Part shown: piece by piece, positions 49,216 to 63,257 of the stretch
How positions within the stretch are numbered: position 1 is the first letter of the stretch
Layout: every line of letters begins with the position of its first letter
Assembly: GCF_021018895.1 (NCBI RefSeq)
Contig: NC_079380.1
Coordinates: forward strand, 10,031,736-10,095,735
DNA from: Seriola aureovittata
Taxonomy: Eukaryota > Chordata > Actinopteri > Carangiformes > Carangidae
Direction: 5' to 3'
DNA: 64,000 nucleotides
Notes under the pieces: model-generated
What the model was told of the DNA's origin: nothing
Seen by the model: only the letters and a program-made list of their open reading frames with translations
Database searches by the model: none
Translations under genes and position numbers: made by a program

Positions 49216-52200
49216 CTGTAATCACTGTAAGGGATGCCTGCAGTCTGGAGTATAAAAGCCCTAAAAGCCAGGTCAGTTTGGTTATATGTACTGTGATATT
49301 GACAAGGAAAAATATAATTTCACATAGACTACAAACCATACTGTGTTTCTTCTTGGCTGGCTGTCAGAGCAAAGAGGGCTTATTGGCTGAGGAGGAATGT
49401 GTGCTGGTGTAAATCCCTCCTTACCCGCCACGGCCATTTCCACATCTTAATTAAGCCAACTTACAAACCTGCTGCTGTTAGTAATTGTGCCAATCTGCCA
49501 CTCTAACAACAAGAAGATAAGGCGGAGGAGACATGTGCAGGCTTTCGCTGTCTTTTACGAGAGAAATCCTTAATTGGTGAACTTACATAAATAAAAACAT
49601 AAGGTTGCTGCTTGGATCTCGAGGCAGATTCTACAGATGCTGGGCCCGGTCCTGCCCTTTTTCGTTGGAGGAGGATACACGTTTCACACCCTCACTAAAC
49701 TCATTAGCCAAAGCCCTTCACACTTTGGCTTGAAGAAACTCTGCAAGAAAATGATTTGAGCTCCATGTTTAGCTGTTTCCTACACTGGGCTCGATTTACT
49801 CACCATGTATTCCCTGTGAAACTAATACGTAGAGATGGATTCAGATGGTCATTAAAAAAGGACAGGTCTTTATGGGACCATTGGAAGTTTTTAGCTCTCT
49901 AAAAGGAATTTGATGTTCATTGCAGCATGTTAACAGTCTCGCTCTCTAAAGGCACCTCCTGCGAAGGGCTGAGCACTACATTACAGGGAAATGTTTGGAA
50001 GAGGGGCTTCTCTATGGGTCAGTGGGTAATGCCAAGAAAATGTTAAGAGTTTGACATTTATTCAGGGCTTGTCTTCCAAGTACCCTCTATGCTCAGGGCC
50101 ACAAATGTCAGTATTTAAGAAATCTAACCATATACAATACACCGAAGTTCATTTGATGATGACGCAGGCATATATAGCTGCTCCTTCTGCATGCTCTTTT
50201 AAGACTTGAGGAATACACACCAAGGCTAATATTGTGTGAGAGAGTGTGTGCGCAGTGAGCCGGCAGTGGCCTACATTAAGTGGTCCAACACTGCTGGATT
50301 TCTCAGATTAATTTATGAAACGGCTGCTAATTGAGAGTGCAAAGGCCATGCTGTTCTTGGCTTGGAAAGGCTCAAACACCTTGAGACATCTTAGCTCACC
50401 GCTAATCCCATGTTTTAGTTAAATGACAAATTCAGCTCAGTCTTTGTTTTTCCTTGTAGCACAGTTACAACTTAATACAAGAGGCAAGTGGACATTTGAT
50501 AGATATTAAAGGGAAAATCCATGTTTGAACAGTAGCATTCCCATAAACAGCTGCTTAATGAGGACGATGAAAATATATTTTATACATGAAGAGGCTATTG
50601 ATGACAGATGATACATAAAATATGGACTTTGTGTCTCTGAACTGTCCACACTTATCAATGCTTATCTTACATGGGTGACAGAAATACAGCTGATGTTGGT
50701 CCCTGAGCGCATGCTGTTGTTTTGGATTCATTTTATTGCCTTTGCAACAAACATTGTATGGAATTTGATTTACAGTATACTGTAGGTAAACCGATGTTTC
50801 ACTTCAAACAGTGTAGACACACATTATCTTCACTTCTGGGGAAAATATACAAATACAGGTTTTCACTTTTTGAAGTCATGTGATATTAGAATATAAGAAA
50901 TAATATAGATCATATCTCAAAATCTGTTCCCAAAATGAGATAAATGTTACCAGGAACAACTGTAACATCTCACAAAGTAGAAATAATGAAATGACGTATC
51001 GGCGCATGAAAGTTGAAGACAATATAATGTCTAAATTAGTTACTTTCCACTTTCCAGTGCTAGAGCTGCAGAAGGCAAATAAAAGATTATAGAGGATCTT
51101 ATGAACTGAACTGTTCCCTAACCAGCTGAACTCTGTCAGCTGTGGCATAGAGAATATTTTGATGCATAATAGAGTAATATGGCTGCACTCAATACTACAC
51201 TTGTCATTTAATAATACATTTTTTCATCTACTGCTCTGTCTACCTCTTTCTATCCCTGCTAGCTCATTGTGTTTGAATGGATAGCAGCAACTTAGCACCA
51301 CATGATGTACACATGTGTTTGTATAATAGGAGGTTTAGTCTTGAGTTTATAACTCACTATAAGAGGCATGATGGGAGTGGGCACACATTACAACATTAAG
51401 TCATAATGAGAGATGCAATATACAATCTTTTCACAGCATAACAAATAAACAGGATGCGTACTATATGTCTATTAATGACCATATCTGCTTCTGGATCCCT
51501 CTCGTTCAAACTCATCATGTGCAGTATATATTACCAATGTGTTCATGTGTGAAAACATATTAGGCTGATATCACTGCTAAGATGTGATTGAAGGAAACCA
51601 CATTAGGTCTGACTTCAAGATTAAAAAGCAATGACTTGTACAACAGGCTGAAGTAGACAAATACAGCGAGTCCCTGAGGGGTTAAGAAGTGTCCGTCAAC
51701 TGTCTGTCTGTGCCTCAGCCCAGAGCCTCTCCCATCCTCTATCAACTCAGCTCCCTTCAAAGTGTCAAGTCAGTAAAAAGTTGTGTTAGACAGTGGAGAG
51801 TTTACTCTGGGAGTGCAGTTGTAGCCTCAGGAAGATTTATTAAATTGTAGTCTTTACTTTTTTTTCTTTTCATTTTTTACAAAAATTGAATGCGACACAA
51901 GAGAAGAAAGAAAACAAGTTTGAGGATCAAAACAGTGCTGGTTGAGTTATGTTTGCCTTTAGATATTTGACATTTTACAAAGAAATGCTGCGACCCTGAT
52001 AAATAAATAACTTAAGAAAGGATGGATGAAGAGCTGATTTATGTGTTTAAGCATTTCACTTGTAAATTCTGGGTCTGCACCACCTATTGTAGAATACTTT
52101 AAAATATTTGTTTTGCATTTTATGATTTTATTATCACATTGCTTATTTTAATGATAAAACACAGCAACTATCAGTGTCTTCGTCTGTCAAATATTTCAGC

Positions 52201-54634
52201 ACGCAGAAGCTTCGCAACATTTTTGTTATTTGGTTTGATATTTATATGATATATTCTATTATTTTTATTATTATTTTTACTAGGAACATGTGACAATGGT
52301 CACGCTTTTCAAACTTATTTGGTTGAATTCATTTTGTAACGGTACAAACATTACATTCATTGAACATGAAAGTTATCAGGAGCATGAAAAGGTGTGTCAA
52401 TTTAACAAGTTCTGCTAAACCAAGAAACTCAAGGTCCTTCCAACCGCTCTGTTTGGCCTCAAATGAAAATTCAATAGATGTAAGCACTTACCAAGACAAG
52501 TATTATTCCCATCTATTTTTAGTGGAGCATATCCCTGTTCTTCTGTATATGCAGTTGTTTGTCCTCACCCCCAAGTGTTCAAGTCTTTGAAAAAAAAAAA
52601 AAAAACCTTGAACCTTGAGAACAGCAGCTTTGAAACAGCTTGAACAGCATGATGCTATGTTAGCAAGTACAGTATCAAGATAGTTGAGAGGCTATGGGCT
52701 TTGTTTGCGTGTACCGTTTCTTTGTTATATGCTTATCCAGGGCATGACGGTTATTAGTTTATAGAGGCAGCGGTCAAACGTATTGGGAAAGATGGATAAA
52801 ATTTTGGGTACTGGCCATAACAGCTGGCAGGATATGTTATAGCATGGAAACAATGCTATCTAATCAGTGGAGGAGTATCCGTGTTTTTGCCTCAAATTCA
52901 TCTTGATCAGCAGAGATTTTATGCAGCTGTCCCAGCAATTTGCCTCTTTTTTTGTTTGTTTTCTGTTACGTAAATGGCTATCAGATTTCAGAGACTATTG
53001 CTTATCAAAGAGTTCAAAGTCTAAAAGTGTTTATCATGGTGGGAGATCAATTCTGACGGCGGCACTGTGTGGTTAGGGTGAGATCGTGCTTTTGATAGGA
53101 TGGCGGATGATGTAAATAAACCCACGGCTGCTACAGAACTGATGGTTTTAATGTGCTTGTTTGTTTTTTTTTTTTTGCAGAAATGATAAAAGGTGTGCAA
53201 GAATCAAATTATCATGAAGTAGCTTGAGTCATTTCACCATATGTCTCTGTGATAATTGTTGGATTGAAAAAGAAATCCCATAATTATAAATCTGGGAATA
53301 CATGTCATGTGAGTAAGGCCTGACTTTTGTCACACGCTGATGTTTTACACTGACGGACTTGAACTCGTGCCAGGATGCCAGAATAACTGGACTGTAGGAG
53401 CTGCTGACTAAAGTATGTAGCTATAGGTTTTCTGTCCACTTGCTACACAGAAGATTTCAATTCTGTGAGCTGCATTATAACATTCCTTTCATTAGGACAC
53501 ATCCTATACCATGTTATTTTTAGGCCCATAGTGAATTATAGGCATATCCTCTGGCTATTCCTTAATGCCTGCAAAAACATACCTACCTTCCCTTGTCTTG
53601 GAGATTTGGGGAGATGAATGATGTGGGAATACAGACTATCAGACCTTCTATCTGCTTCAGAGTCTTCAGCCTTCAAGTGAGACAGTAATCTGGTTAATAT
53701 GTCAGGCTGCTTTCATCTGGGGAGCTTGGCGTTTTCCCACTTGAGCACGTGTGCGGAGGAAGCTTTTTCCCTAATTGTTTAACATGTAATCGTATGGCCG
53801 TGTGACTTGACCCGCACGCGCGTTCAGTAGATCACAGCGTGGTGATTGAAACGGACTTCCCCCTCGACTTGTCTACGTTATGAACTTCATCGGCCTTCAG
53901 TTCAGCACCTGCACATGTAAAGAACGACCTGTGGCTCTATTTAAAATGAGGAGCTGTGGAGGAGGTGTAATGAAGCTGTTATCAATACTGGAGGTTATCA
54001 GACATGAGTAGCTTTGAAGGATTCCATTTATCTTCATTATGACTCCTAACATGTCATTCATAGATCACTTACGCCCCTCTTATTGACCATATGGACCAAT
54101 TTCAAATAGACAGTCAGGAACCTGCTTTATCTGAGTTCTTCATTCGGGGGAATAAAACACTTTTCTTTTTGTCTACCCTGTCACTTCCTTTAAAACCTGG
54201 GGCATGTTCAGCCACTGTCACAGACGCTGTAAGGCTCACAGCAGAGAAACGTCCGGTTTTGGGCGGTCTTCTGTCTTCAGCGGTCCTCCGTTTGAGTGGC
54301 TGATCACCACTGAGTTTTACTGTGTTTGGCCAGTTTAATGAAACCTTGATTTCCCAAACTCCCTCTCTGTATGTTTCTTCTCTCATCTCTCTGCCCAAAG
54401 TCTCTGTGCCTCAGCCAGTGCCAGGAGCTGCCATTTGGTTTTGTTTGTAGAGTGCTCATAGCCAACTGAACCAACAAGCCGACTGATTAAAATGAAAATG
54501 GGCCCCCCCTGCTCTTGGCCTTCTATTTCTGTCTCTTGTTTTCTGTCTGCTCGGCTGATGAGGCAACGCTACATACATTCTCCTCTCACGAATAACCGTG
54601 ATAAAGCTCAATATGTACAGCTCTGCCACTTGAA

Positions 54635-54656
54635 ATAAAAAAAAAAAAAAAAAAAA
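54635..54656. repeat. Poly-A tract
   Basis: A run of about 20 in an AT-rich context. Confidence 0.9.
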
Positions 54657-57600
54657 CTTAATAAAATATAAGAATTGTGTGGATGTCAGAGTGTGGTAGC
54701 GTCCGTGTTTGGGGATTTGAGCTCCAGCACTTCGGCCAAGATTTAAAATTTAACAAAAAATTGGTCCAAAGAAGCAGCTGACAAAGGCTCCACAATGTTT
54801 GAACTGTAGGTTACCCACTAAATTAAATTATTTATGAATAATACTACCCCCAGTTTGTCTCTCACTGGCATCATTTTTATATATGTAGTACTAGATTACA
54901 TTTAGGTGAATAAATTAAAACTTAACACAGATTATCGTCTTCCTGAAATCTGGGTTAAATTTATGCTTAATTGTAAACTGGAGAAACTTTTCCTTGTGTG
55001 CTAGCAGGACAGCGGAGAGGCGGTGCTGGCAGCCTCGGCAGACACGGAAGTCAATGGGACTCTATATATCAGATTTCCGTGTCTTCATCGCATTAGAATT
55101 ATAAATTCTAGGCTGAAAATTGGTAACATGGCCCCTTTAGTCACATTCAAAAGAAACTTCCGCCTGAACTCAGAGGCTGACTCATTACAAGTGCCCACAA
55201 AAGGAAGAGTAATGTCTTTTTTTTTTTTTTTGTAGATTGCGCGTGACTTTTGTGTATCGAAACCTCACTTTGATGCTTGGACAAACACACCAGCGCCGTG
55301 GCGTCAGCTGTGGCTGTGGCTTTTGTAATGACACCTGGCTGCCTCTGTTGGACTCAGTAAAAGGACTGCAATTGGCTGAGCCTGTATCACAATGCGGAGC
55401 AGTGATGTTGGACTTCATACACACCTGAGAACACACACACACCCACACACACTTTCAGCATCGATGGCTGCAAAACAAAAGGCAGTGTTTACATGTCATT
55501 GCTGATTAGACGTCCGCACATCAGTGATTCAGACTCACATGACTGGGTTTCAATCATCGACTCGGAGGAGCACAGCACAGGATGGTAGGAGAGATGAAAG
55601 GAGAGAGGAGATGAAAAACCAAAAGTCAAATCTATATTTTCTATTTTTACACAAGCATCTCTCTCTAACAGGCCTCTATTGGCTTATAGCCACTCAGGTA
55701 CATGCTCAGACAATCAGGATGAGCCTCTTCAACTCTTGGGGGTGCTGCCCTTATAAAAGGACAGCAACCGCCCACTTTTCTACAGTGACAGCAGACGATA
55801 GCACGGACAGCTTCATCAGACCACTCCGCAGAGTTCTGTGCTTCCCGCCACAGTCGACTGCACTGGCTAACGGCTGCTGTATGTGCAATGGTGCTCAGCG
55901 TACCCCTGCTGGTGTCATGCAACTTCCTTACTTACTGGCTCCAGCACAAAGTTTTTGTCACACCCAGAAATATGCCACAGCTTCACATCAAGGGTATTTA
56001 TGTCTGTCCTTTTCTCCTTGCCGTCATACCTGCTGTGCCTCACAGCACAAACAAAACTATTGTACACTTCATTTTATAGTTCCAAAACATCTGTCACAAT
56101 ACATTGAGTGTTGCGCTGTCTTGTCCTAATTTGTGGCAGACACAAATAAAAAAACAATTAGGCAAGTTAGAATCAAAGAGTCTGCTTTACATATGTTTTT
56201 AAATGACAAATAGATTCACTTGCTGGGAAAGATATCTGTCCACTTTTTTTTTTAACATTATCCAAATTATCCAAATCCAAAGGAGCCCCTGTCTTCATTT
56301 GCATGCCAGGTGTAAACATGAGAGGACTGTCTCTGCTATTCTTCTTCTCTGTATTTTTTTTAATTTTTTTGCTGCTTCACTTGCTTAGATCTGCCATTCA
56401 CCACGATTATCAAGACACGCACAAATTCCTTATTTTAATTTTTTCTAAAAAAAAAGAAAGTTTCTTCTTTCAAGAAAAGCTGAATACACTTAATTGTGTA
56501 AACCATTACTAGTTAATTCTACTACAGCAACCAAAAAAAATTTGATGGAATCAATCATCGTTCCAGAGTTGTGATCAGGATTTTGTGCAAACTACATCCA
56601 ACTGGTGAACTTAGAAAATCTCATTTTCTCTCAGGACTTGGTAATACAAACATTCATTACTGCAAAATATTGTAATGAATTGCCGCAATCAGCTGATTTG
56701 TCTAAGAAGACCAATTAAATTGGTTTTCGAATTTGTGCTGTTGACTAATCACAAACTGGGATTGTTACAGAATGAGCAAACAGAGAACGGACAGTCCAAA
56801 ATGGAGAAGGCTATCACCCTATATGCAAATATAATATGTACATATATTGAATTTCCATATATGAAATGTATTTACATGTGAAATAAAAACATACAAGTTA
56901 AACTTATATTAAGCCCATTGGAAATTTGAACATAAATGTTAATGTATGTATGTTTATATTGCAGACATACTGTATTTTATGTAAATATATATCCATCCCA
57001 AAGCCTGTCAATATACAGTATGTTTATATTATAAAAGATAGGGTCCAAAAGTCTGAGACCCATTTCTGTATGGGATATAAACTGTTGCACCATCCTAATT
57101 TCATATGATCTATCCATTTTCAGTAGAGAGAGAAACAAAGCCAATCAAACTTTTCTCAGTAACAAAATGAACCACAACCAGGGTTAGCTGCTGCAAGACC
57201 TGCAAGTCGTCACCACACCACCAAGCTTCCAGCACCACCTATTTTGGGAGGATGCACAAATAAAATTAGCTGTGCCACTTTCTTGTGTGACTCTCTTTTT
57301 GCTTTTAATATGTCAAGAGCTTAAGAAACTTTCCATACAATATGTCACACACTGTTCAGACAGACCTAACGGCAAACAATTAGCCTGCAATATAGAGTGT
57401 GAGAAAGCCTGCAAATTAGTCGTCTTTTCCTCCGAACTTTTCCTCTATCACCCAGTTGGATCGAGCACACACTGTGAGATTCTGCGCTCATCATGATCAC
57501 AGACCTTAGTGTGATACCACAGGGCACAATGGGTGACATCCTTAGTAATCAGCACCTGCTGCCTGTGACAACAGAGGTATATATCGGCAGATGACATGTC

Positions 57601-58429
57601 ATGTGGTCACACGCTGTGTCATTATGTGTGGGCTTGATAGGAGAGAGAAGGAAGGTGTGAGTCGAGACACGGGAGAGAGAGGAGGTCTCGGTGGGAGACG
57701 GAGAAGCAGTGGCTCACATGCAGAGCTTGTGGTTTGTGCGAATGGCTAATGACGAACAAAGTCATCCACAATTCTTATATGGGATAGGAAGTCATGGGCG
57801 TTAGCTAGCACCCTTCCAGATGCACCAAAGCGTGAGTGTCTCCTGTTGGCAAACTGTTACAGCACTTCCCACTGTTGGCACAGATTTGGCTTTCTGTGTG
57901 TGTCGTGTGTGTGTGTGTGCGTGGCTATACCTTCCTTATTTAGGCAAACCTAAATTATAATGCCCACTCAGATGGGTCTGTCTTGCTGTATAGATAATGA
58001 AAGTGTATCAAGTATATGAAATACTGCTTTGCACTTCAATTGCACTTCAATTTCAGCTCTCTGCTCTATACAGCATTGTTTCCTACCCTCTTTATCTATT
58101 TCCTCTGCTGTACACAGAGGTTGAATTAAATCCTTCATTATCATTTTCTGCTTACCTCCAGGTTGTCAGATGCAAATTGATCCTCCCTTTTCTACACTTT
58201 TTAATCAACATCAGCCCGGAGAAAAACAATGCCTCCCACAAGGTAACGCTGTTTGTCTTCGATACGTAGTAATCAATCTGTGCTGCATTACTGCGATGTC
58301 CGTTTATGGTGAAAGAGCACCATCATCTGAAAGCTTGAGAAGGCTTTGACCCTTTGTGACTGTATATCTCTCGGTGGGAATGAAGTGGTTAGCTCTGTTT
58401 GAGGTCTGAAGGAGTGCACGCGCACGCAG

Positions 58430-58432
<3 letters not shown>

Positions 58433-58495
<63 letters not shown>
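58433..58495. repeat. (CA)n microsatellite
   Basis: Pure CA tract of about 62 bp, preceded by GCACGCGCACGCAGGCGC. Confidence 0.96.
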
Positions 58496-58497
<2 letters not shown>

Positions 58498-58610
58498 TCC
58501 TTGAGCGTTTAGGAGAGCGTCTAGTTGAGACAAAGAAATTTCTTTCCATTCTGTGTTTGTTAGAAGTTCTCAACAGAGGTTTTTACTCTTTAAATAATAC
58601 ACACACACGC

Positions 58611-58613
<3 letters not shown>

Positions 58614-58641
<28 letters not shown>
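58614..58641. repeat. (TA)n microsatellite
   Basis: TA dinucleotide tract of about 28 bp. Confidence 0.95.
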
Positions 58642-58645
<4 letters not shown>

Positions 58646-59512
58646 TTTACATTTATCTCAGTTTCTAAAAGGTTGTATACAGCTGATAAATAACTATACT
58701 AATAACTATACCGAGACGAGCTGCTGGGGGCACCTCTACAATTCTGACCACTTGTGCACCAGGGACTTAATGAAGCCGGGAGAAATGATCAGTTAAAGAA
58801 TGATATGCATGCTTTTTATACACAACAGGGAAGCTCGAAGCCCGCGTGCATCGACATGCTTTGATTCTTCGGCTCATTACATTCCCCGCAATTTATTCAA
58901 TTCACTGTGCAGTTTTTGTAAATTGCGCACTGACAAACAGGCCGGAGCATCTCATCTCATGTGAGCCTTCGCAAAAGCTCAAGCTGCCGCCGAAGCTAGT
59001 TTCAAGACAATCGGTCTCAGGTTGGTTATTGGATCGTCAGGTGGTGGCTCAGGTCAAAGGTAATAAAAGCTGGGCATTGGTGTGTGGCTTTCGGATGTGG
59101 ATCATTAGTTGGTTTATTAAACTGAGAAAGTGATCTGGTGAGCTGGAATCCTCTTGTTTTAAGGAATATTTCTATTCTTGTTCAAAAAATTATAAATGAC
59201 AGAAAAGAAGGTGAGCTACTGTTCAGGAACATGCAGTAAGAACATGACATAATTCATAGGGCAGCAGGTGAAACTTGGACGGGAGAAATTCCACTTTCAG
59301 GTGTTTTCAGGCAGATATTATCTGGGTAGAACAACACGTTCTTCATAACGTAACACATGAACTCTGCAGCCATCCTGATCAAGGCCTGTCCTCTGTGGGT
59401 CACAATACACACACAAGGTGACGGAGAGTTAATGAAAAGTTCAACTGAATGATGAATTAAAAATGTACCACAATATCACTTACACTTTTAGTCCCCGGTA
59501 AATCTGACTCAC

Positions 59513-59593
59513 CTCCAGCTCACTGTCTTTACTGCGTCTCTCCAGCACAACAAGTCCTCCGAATGAAATTGGAAAATAAGTTATTTGTCCATT
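59513..59593 (-). other. Candidate coding exon of an unidentified minus-strand gene
   Basis: On the minus strand an 81-nt segment is bounded by GTAAACAG and GTGAGTCAG. It is open in one frame in phase 0/0, with a protein ending LVVLERRSKDSELE. The second half has codon use like real coding sequence. The acceptor has a weak pyrimidine tract. I do not recognise the protein. Open segments of this length between splice signals arise often by chance, so this is only a candidate. Confidence 0.22.
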
Positions 59594-61583
59594 CTGTTTA
59601 CACGACACGTGGAAACGTTTCTTAAAATAAAGCCCCCCCCCCGACCAATTTGGCAGGGTGACATCATTTGTCTGTTTGAAATCACTAGTAGAATAAATAA
59701 ATTATTTGATTAATAGAAACTGTTTTATAATGTGACCAAGCTGGTGGTTAAGTTATGGCAGAAAAAGGAACTGGTTAGGTTTAGAGAAACTCCTTTATCC
59801 CCATCATGATTTCTACGGCCACTTACATGAACATAAAGGTATGTTGTGTTGCTGAAACAGCCAATACATGTTGGTACACACTGGTTCAGGTTGGATTCCA
59901 TTTGAGGTCCTGAAGTCAGTGATACTTCAACAGAATAATCTAAGTTACAGTATTTTGTGAATGATCTGCTGCAATTGTTTTTACCCCTGAGAAACAAACC
60001 AAAAAAAAAATAGTTTTTTACATTTTTACAGCATTACCCCCGCCTTCCTAGAGGTTAGTTATTTATTTAGTGCTGTGTTAGCACTACTGTATATAGAGCT
60101 CGAACATGCACGATTCAACAGCAGCGCTGCTAATTCAAGTGAATAACTCTGCCACGTCGGGCTATGAAAATGTACCTCGGATCATAAGCAATAATTCTTT
60201 AAATGAGATGTGGTCTCAGTTGTTTTGACCATTATATTGTGATGCACAAAGTAAGAGATACAGCTGCCAAGAGGCCAAATGGAGATGCTAAGTTCAGTGC
60301 TAGGTCAACCTTGAAACAATTCATGGTAAAGTGACAGTAGTGCCGTCAATTGCTGCATTTCAGAGACGCATTAGGGAGAGTCATTAGGGAGTCGTGGTGA
60401 ATGTCGTATTAGGAATGCTTGTATTCAAAATGCATCGCGCTGCTGTTGTTTTTGTTCTTGTAGATCCAGTGTCACCTTGGGTATCTATTTTTGGAAGACA
60501 ATAAAATACATCGACTACTCTTGGCGGATAAATCATGTAATATGTATGAAATAAGACAGTGGTCAGGCAGACCGTCATTTTCCCCCTTTTTTTTTTTTTT
60601 CGTCCACAAAAATTTTCTTCCCTTTTGAATCCCAGACTGTGGAGGCCAGAAACTAAAACATCCACATATTCTAGAGTGTTAATGAATACCCAGCTGTCCC
60701 CTGTGTTTGCAGCTTGAATTATAGGAAATGGGGCCAGCTCTCTTTTCACTGGAGCTATACTTTGGTTTTGATTGTTGAATAGCAAAACATAAATTGAAAC
60801 TGTCTATAATGGCCATTGTTGAATTTTAAGAGAGCGCTAGGGTAATGAATGTCTATTTTGTTAACACACTCTGCTCTTGATTACATATCACATTTTGCAT
60901 TTGTGTTTTGATTCCTTATGCAGAGCAGCCTTTCTGGTAACAGCGCTATGAAAATGAACCACACAACTATGTACACACAATTTCCTTTAAAATAGATATT
61001 TTACGATTCTGTGTAGATACATATATATTCATTTGAGTTGCAAAGCCTGTGAACACACCAACATGCTGACTTTTATTCACACATTTCTGTTTTACACCCA
61101 ACATATGTTGCCACTAACGGAGACAATGAAACAAGGGCTCTGAAGATAACCAGAAAGCAATCAACATTTGGCGGCGGTTGTCAACCAGCAAATGATTTAT
61201 GTCCGATCGCCGCTCCGGTTTGCCTCTCCACCTGCCAGTCAGCGGCCGGTGTGTTGTTGCGAAGCAGAGGTGCTGCTTGCGGTTTGATTGGAGTGGCGTG
61301 GAGCTGCAGCACATGAAAAAAGAGCCAGTGTCACCTTGTCACTCTTGGGCACGCTGCCAAACTGCTGGCGGGGGGTTGGAGCGGGCATGTTGCCGAGGAG
61401 GGGTGTGTGTTGAGCACAGTGGTGATGAATCATTGTGCTCCTCTAGCACCACCACCCTCCCACCCCTCCCTCCTCTACCCCCAGTCTGTCCCACACCCTA
61501 CCCCTCCACCTCACCCCATCACTAACACTGTAATTATCCGCTGTGGAGGGTGGTACATCTGCAATATCACTGGAGTTTGATCA

Positions 61584-61585
<2 letters not shown>

Positions 61586-61678
<93 letters not shown>
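61586..61678. repeat. (TG)n microsatellite, 93 bp
   Basis: Uninterrupted TG tract. Confidence 0.97.
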
Positions 61679-61681
<3 letters not shown>

Positions 61682-62105
61682 GAGGAAGAGGCTGACTCGC
61701 TGAGAAAAGGAGAGCGGTGTTGGAGAGGGTAATTAAGGGTTGAATTGGTGGTCCTGTTGTTCTGTGTAAGCTCACATCTCCATCCTTTTCATTACTGAGT
61801 CATTTTCATAAGCAACTAAGTGATTCTCAGTCCCTGCTTGTCACCTGGAAGCAGGTGGCCTATTCTTACATCTTATCAAGGCCTGTGTGGTTCATCTTGA
61901 GCTCTGCCCATTAGAGACCTACTCCCGCTCCTCCCACAGGTCCGCACTTACTTAAGATCCCGCGGCCGATCGGGCCGGGTGTATGTGTGGCACAGCTGAT
62001 CAGAGACTGAGGGCTGAATGTGAAGTCACCCAAGATCAAGGTCTGCGTTGAAATAGACGCTCCCATGGCAGCAGCGCTGTCACAACAGCCAAAGCTCTCG
62101 TGGTG

Positions 62106-62131
62106 GAGAGGAGAGGAGAGGAGAGGAGAGG
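62106..62131. repeat. (GGAGA)n pentanucleotide tract
   Basis: Five GGAGA units. Confidence 0.9.
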
Positions 62132-62181
62132 TGGGTGGATGGAGGTGACCCTGAGGGACTCGGGGGGTGTTGGCGACTCAC

Positions 62182-62283
62182 GTGCTCAGTCGCAGCGATG
62201 GCTGCTGGCGATCGGGAGTGATAGTGATGGTTTCTGATGCTCCATCATCCAGCAGCTCTGTGGACTTGAACTCCACAGGTTCA
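62182..62283 (-). other. Candidate coding exon of an unidentified minus-strand gene
   Basis: On the minus strand a 102-nt segment follows TGTTCATTTCAG and is followed by GTGAGTCGCC, a strong donor. One frame is fully open (phase 2 in, phase 2 out) and reads EPVEFKSTELLDDGASETIT followed by ITPDRQQPSLRLS. The codon choice (CTG, GAG, ATC, CGC) is coding-like, and the amino-acid mix resembles an acidic or polar linker. I do not recognise the family. If it is real, the gene runs leftward across the apparently empty region, or this is an alternative exon. Confidence 0.3.
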
Positions 62284-63170
62284 CTGAAATGAACACTGTT
62301 TTTTTTCTCCGTTAAACAGCACTGCTGATTTATTAAGTGGCTGACAGACTGTCTTCAAAATCCATGCAGTCTGGAACAAATGTGTATTTGTCATTTAATG
62401 GCCGGGTTGTGGAAATATGTACATAAATATATTGAAATGTCATTCAGGTTCTCTTTTCAAGCATCTGTCTAAATGTGTGAGGGGTTTTTCAGGCTGATGG
62501 AGTAGTTGAGGGAATTCCGACAAATAGTCTCATCATACATGAATATTAATTAATACATATACTGTACTAGCACATTCTCATCTTTTCATTACTTATATGC
62601 TACAGCTAAGCATCCACACGGTGGGTGGAAAATTGATTTACAACTTTTTTTAATGTATTCATCTTATTAAGCAGTTAGTTTCTCCGGCGTGAAGATTTTC
62701 TGCTTTTCTCTGTTTCATATCACTGAAAACTGAAAACACTTTTAGATTTTGGACAAATCAAGAAATTTGAAAATATCAGTTCAATATCAGTTCAAGCTCT
62801 TGGAAAACTGTGACGGGCATTTCTAACCATTTTATGACATTTATACACTAAAAGATAACACAAATTAAAAAATAGTTTAGTAATTTAAAAAGTATAGTAT
62901 CTTTCCATTTGAATTCATGCCAAATGTGTGCTGTGCAACCTGAATTAAACTTAAAAAACAATCACAGACCAATAGTACAACAGGAATTCTTGGATAACTA
63001 GTCCCCCCCCCAAGCCATCCAGTCTCTTACAGGGTTTGACTTTTCATCAGTACGAAATGCTTTTTCACTTGTGAAGCTCGTCCTGTTTGTTTTATGTCTC
63101 TGTTGTCGACTGTAATCAACACCAAACCATAAACTGCCTACATGTTGTGTAACTCTATCCTTCCTTAGAT

Positions 63171-63174
<4 letters not shown>

Positions 63175-63228
<54 letters not shown>

Positions 63229-63257
63229 GGGGGGGGTGGGTGGGGGGGGGGGGGGGG
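63175..63257. repeat. (TG)n followed by a long poly-G tract
   Basis: A TG tract of about 37 bp runs directly into about 46 bp of nearly pure G with two T interruptions. Confidence 0.96.

Larger units (their letters stand above)
46641..59512. other. Gene-free sequence, 46.6-59.5 kb
   Basis: No gene is recognised. Unique blocks that look regulatory in composition include 48060-48200, 49430-49560 and 53740-53900. An octamer ATGCAAAT is at 58170-58177. The 201-codon frame at 55524-56129 is Cys-, Thr- and His-rich with no domain and is overlapped by open frames in other phases, so it is treated as chance. Confidence 0.5.
59594..62181. other. Gene-free sequence, 59.6-62.2 kb
   Basis: No gene is recognised. 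The 133-codon minus frame at 60384-60785 has no domain. The stretch around 61900-62090 is GC-richer, with rare CpG-containing words (CCGCGGCCGATCGGGCC), and could be regulatory. Confidence 0.5.

Noticed and set aside
55524..56129. 201-codon open frame on the plus strand
   Set aside because: No recognisable domain, odd Cys/Thr/His-rich composition, open frames in other phases over the same bases, and no splice or promoter context.
60384..60785. 133-codon minus-strand frame
   Set aside because: Interrupted in character by a poly-Lys run from a T tract; no domain and no coding-like codon use.
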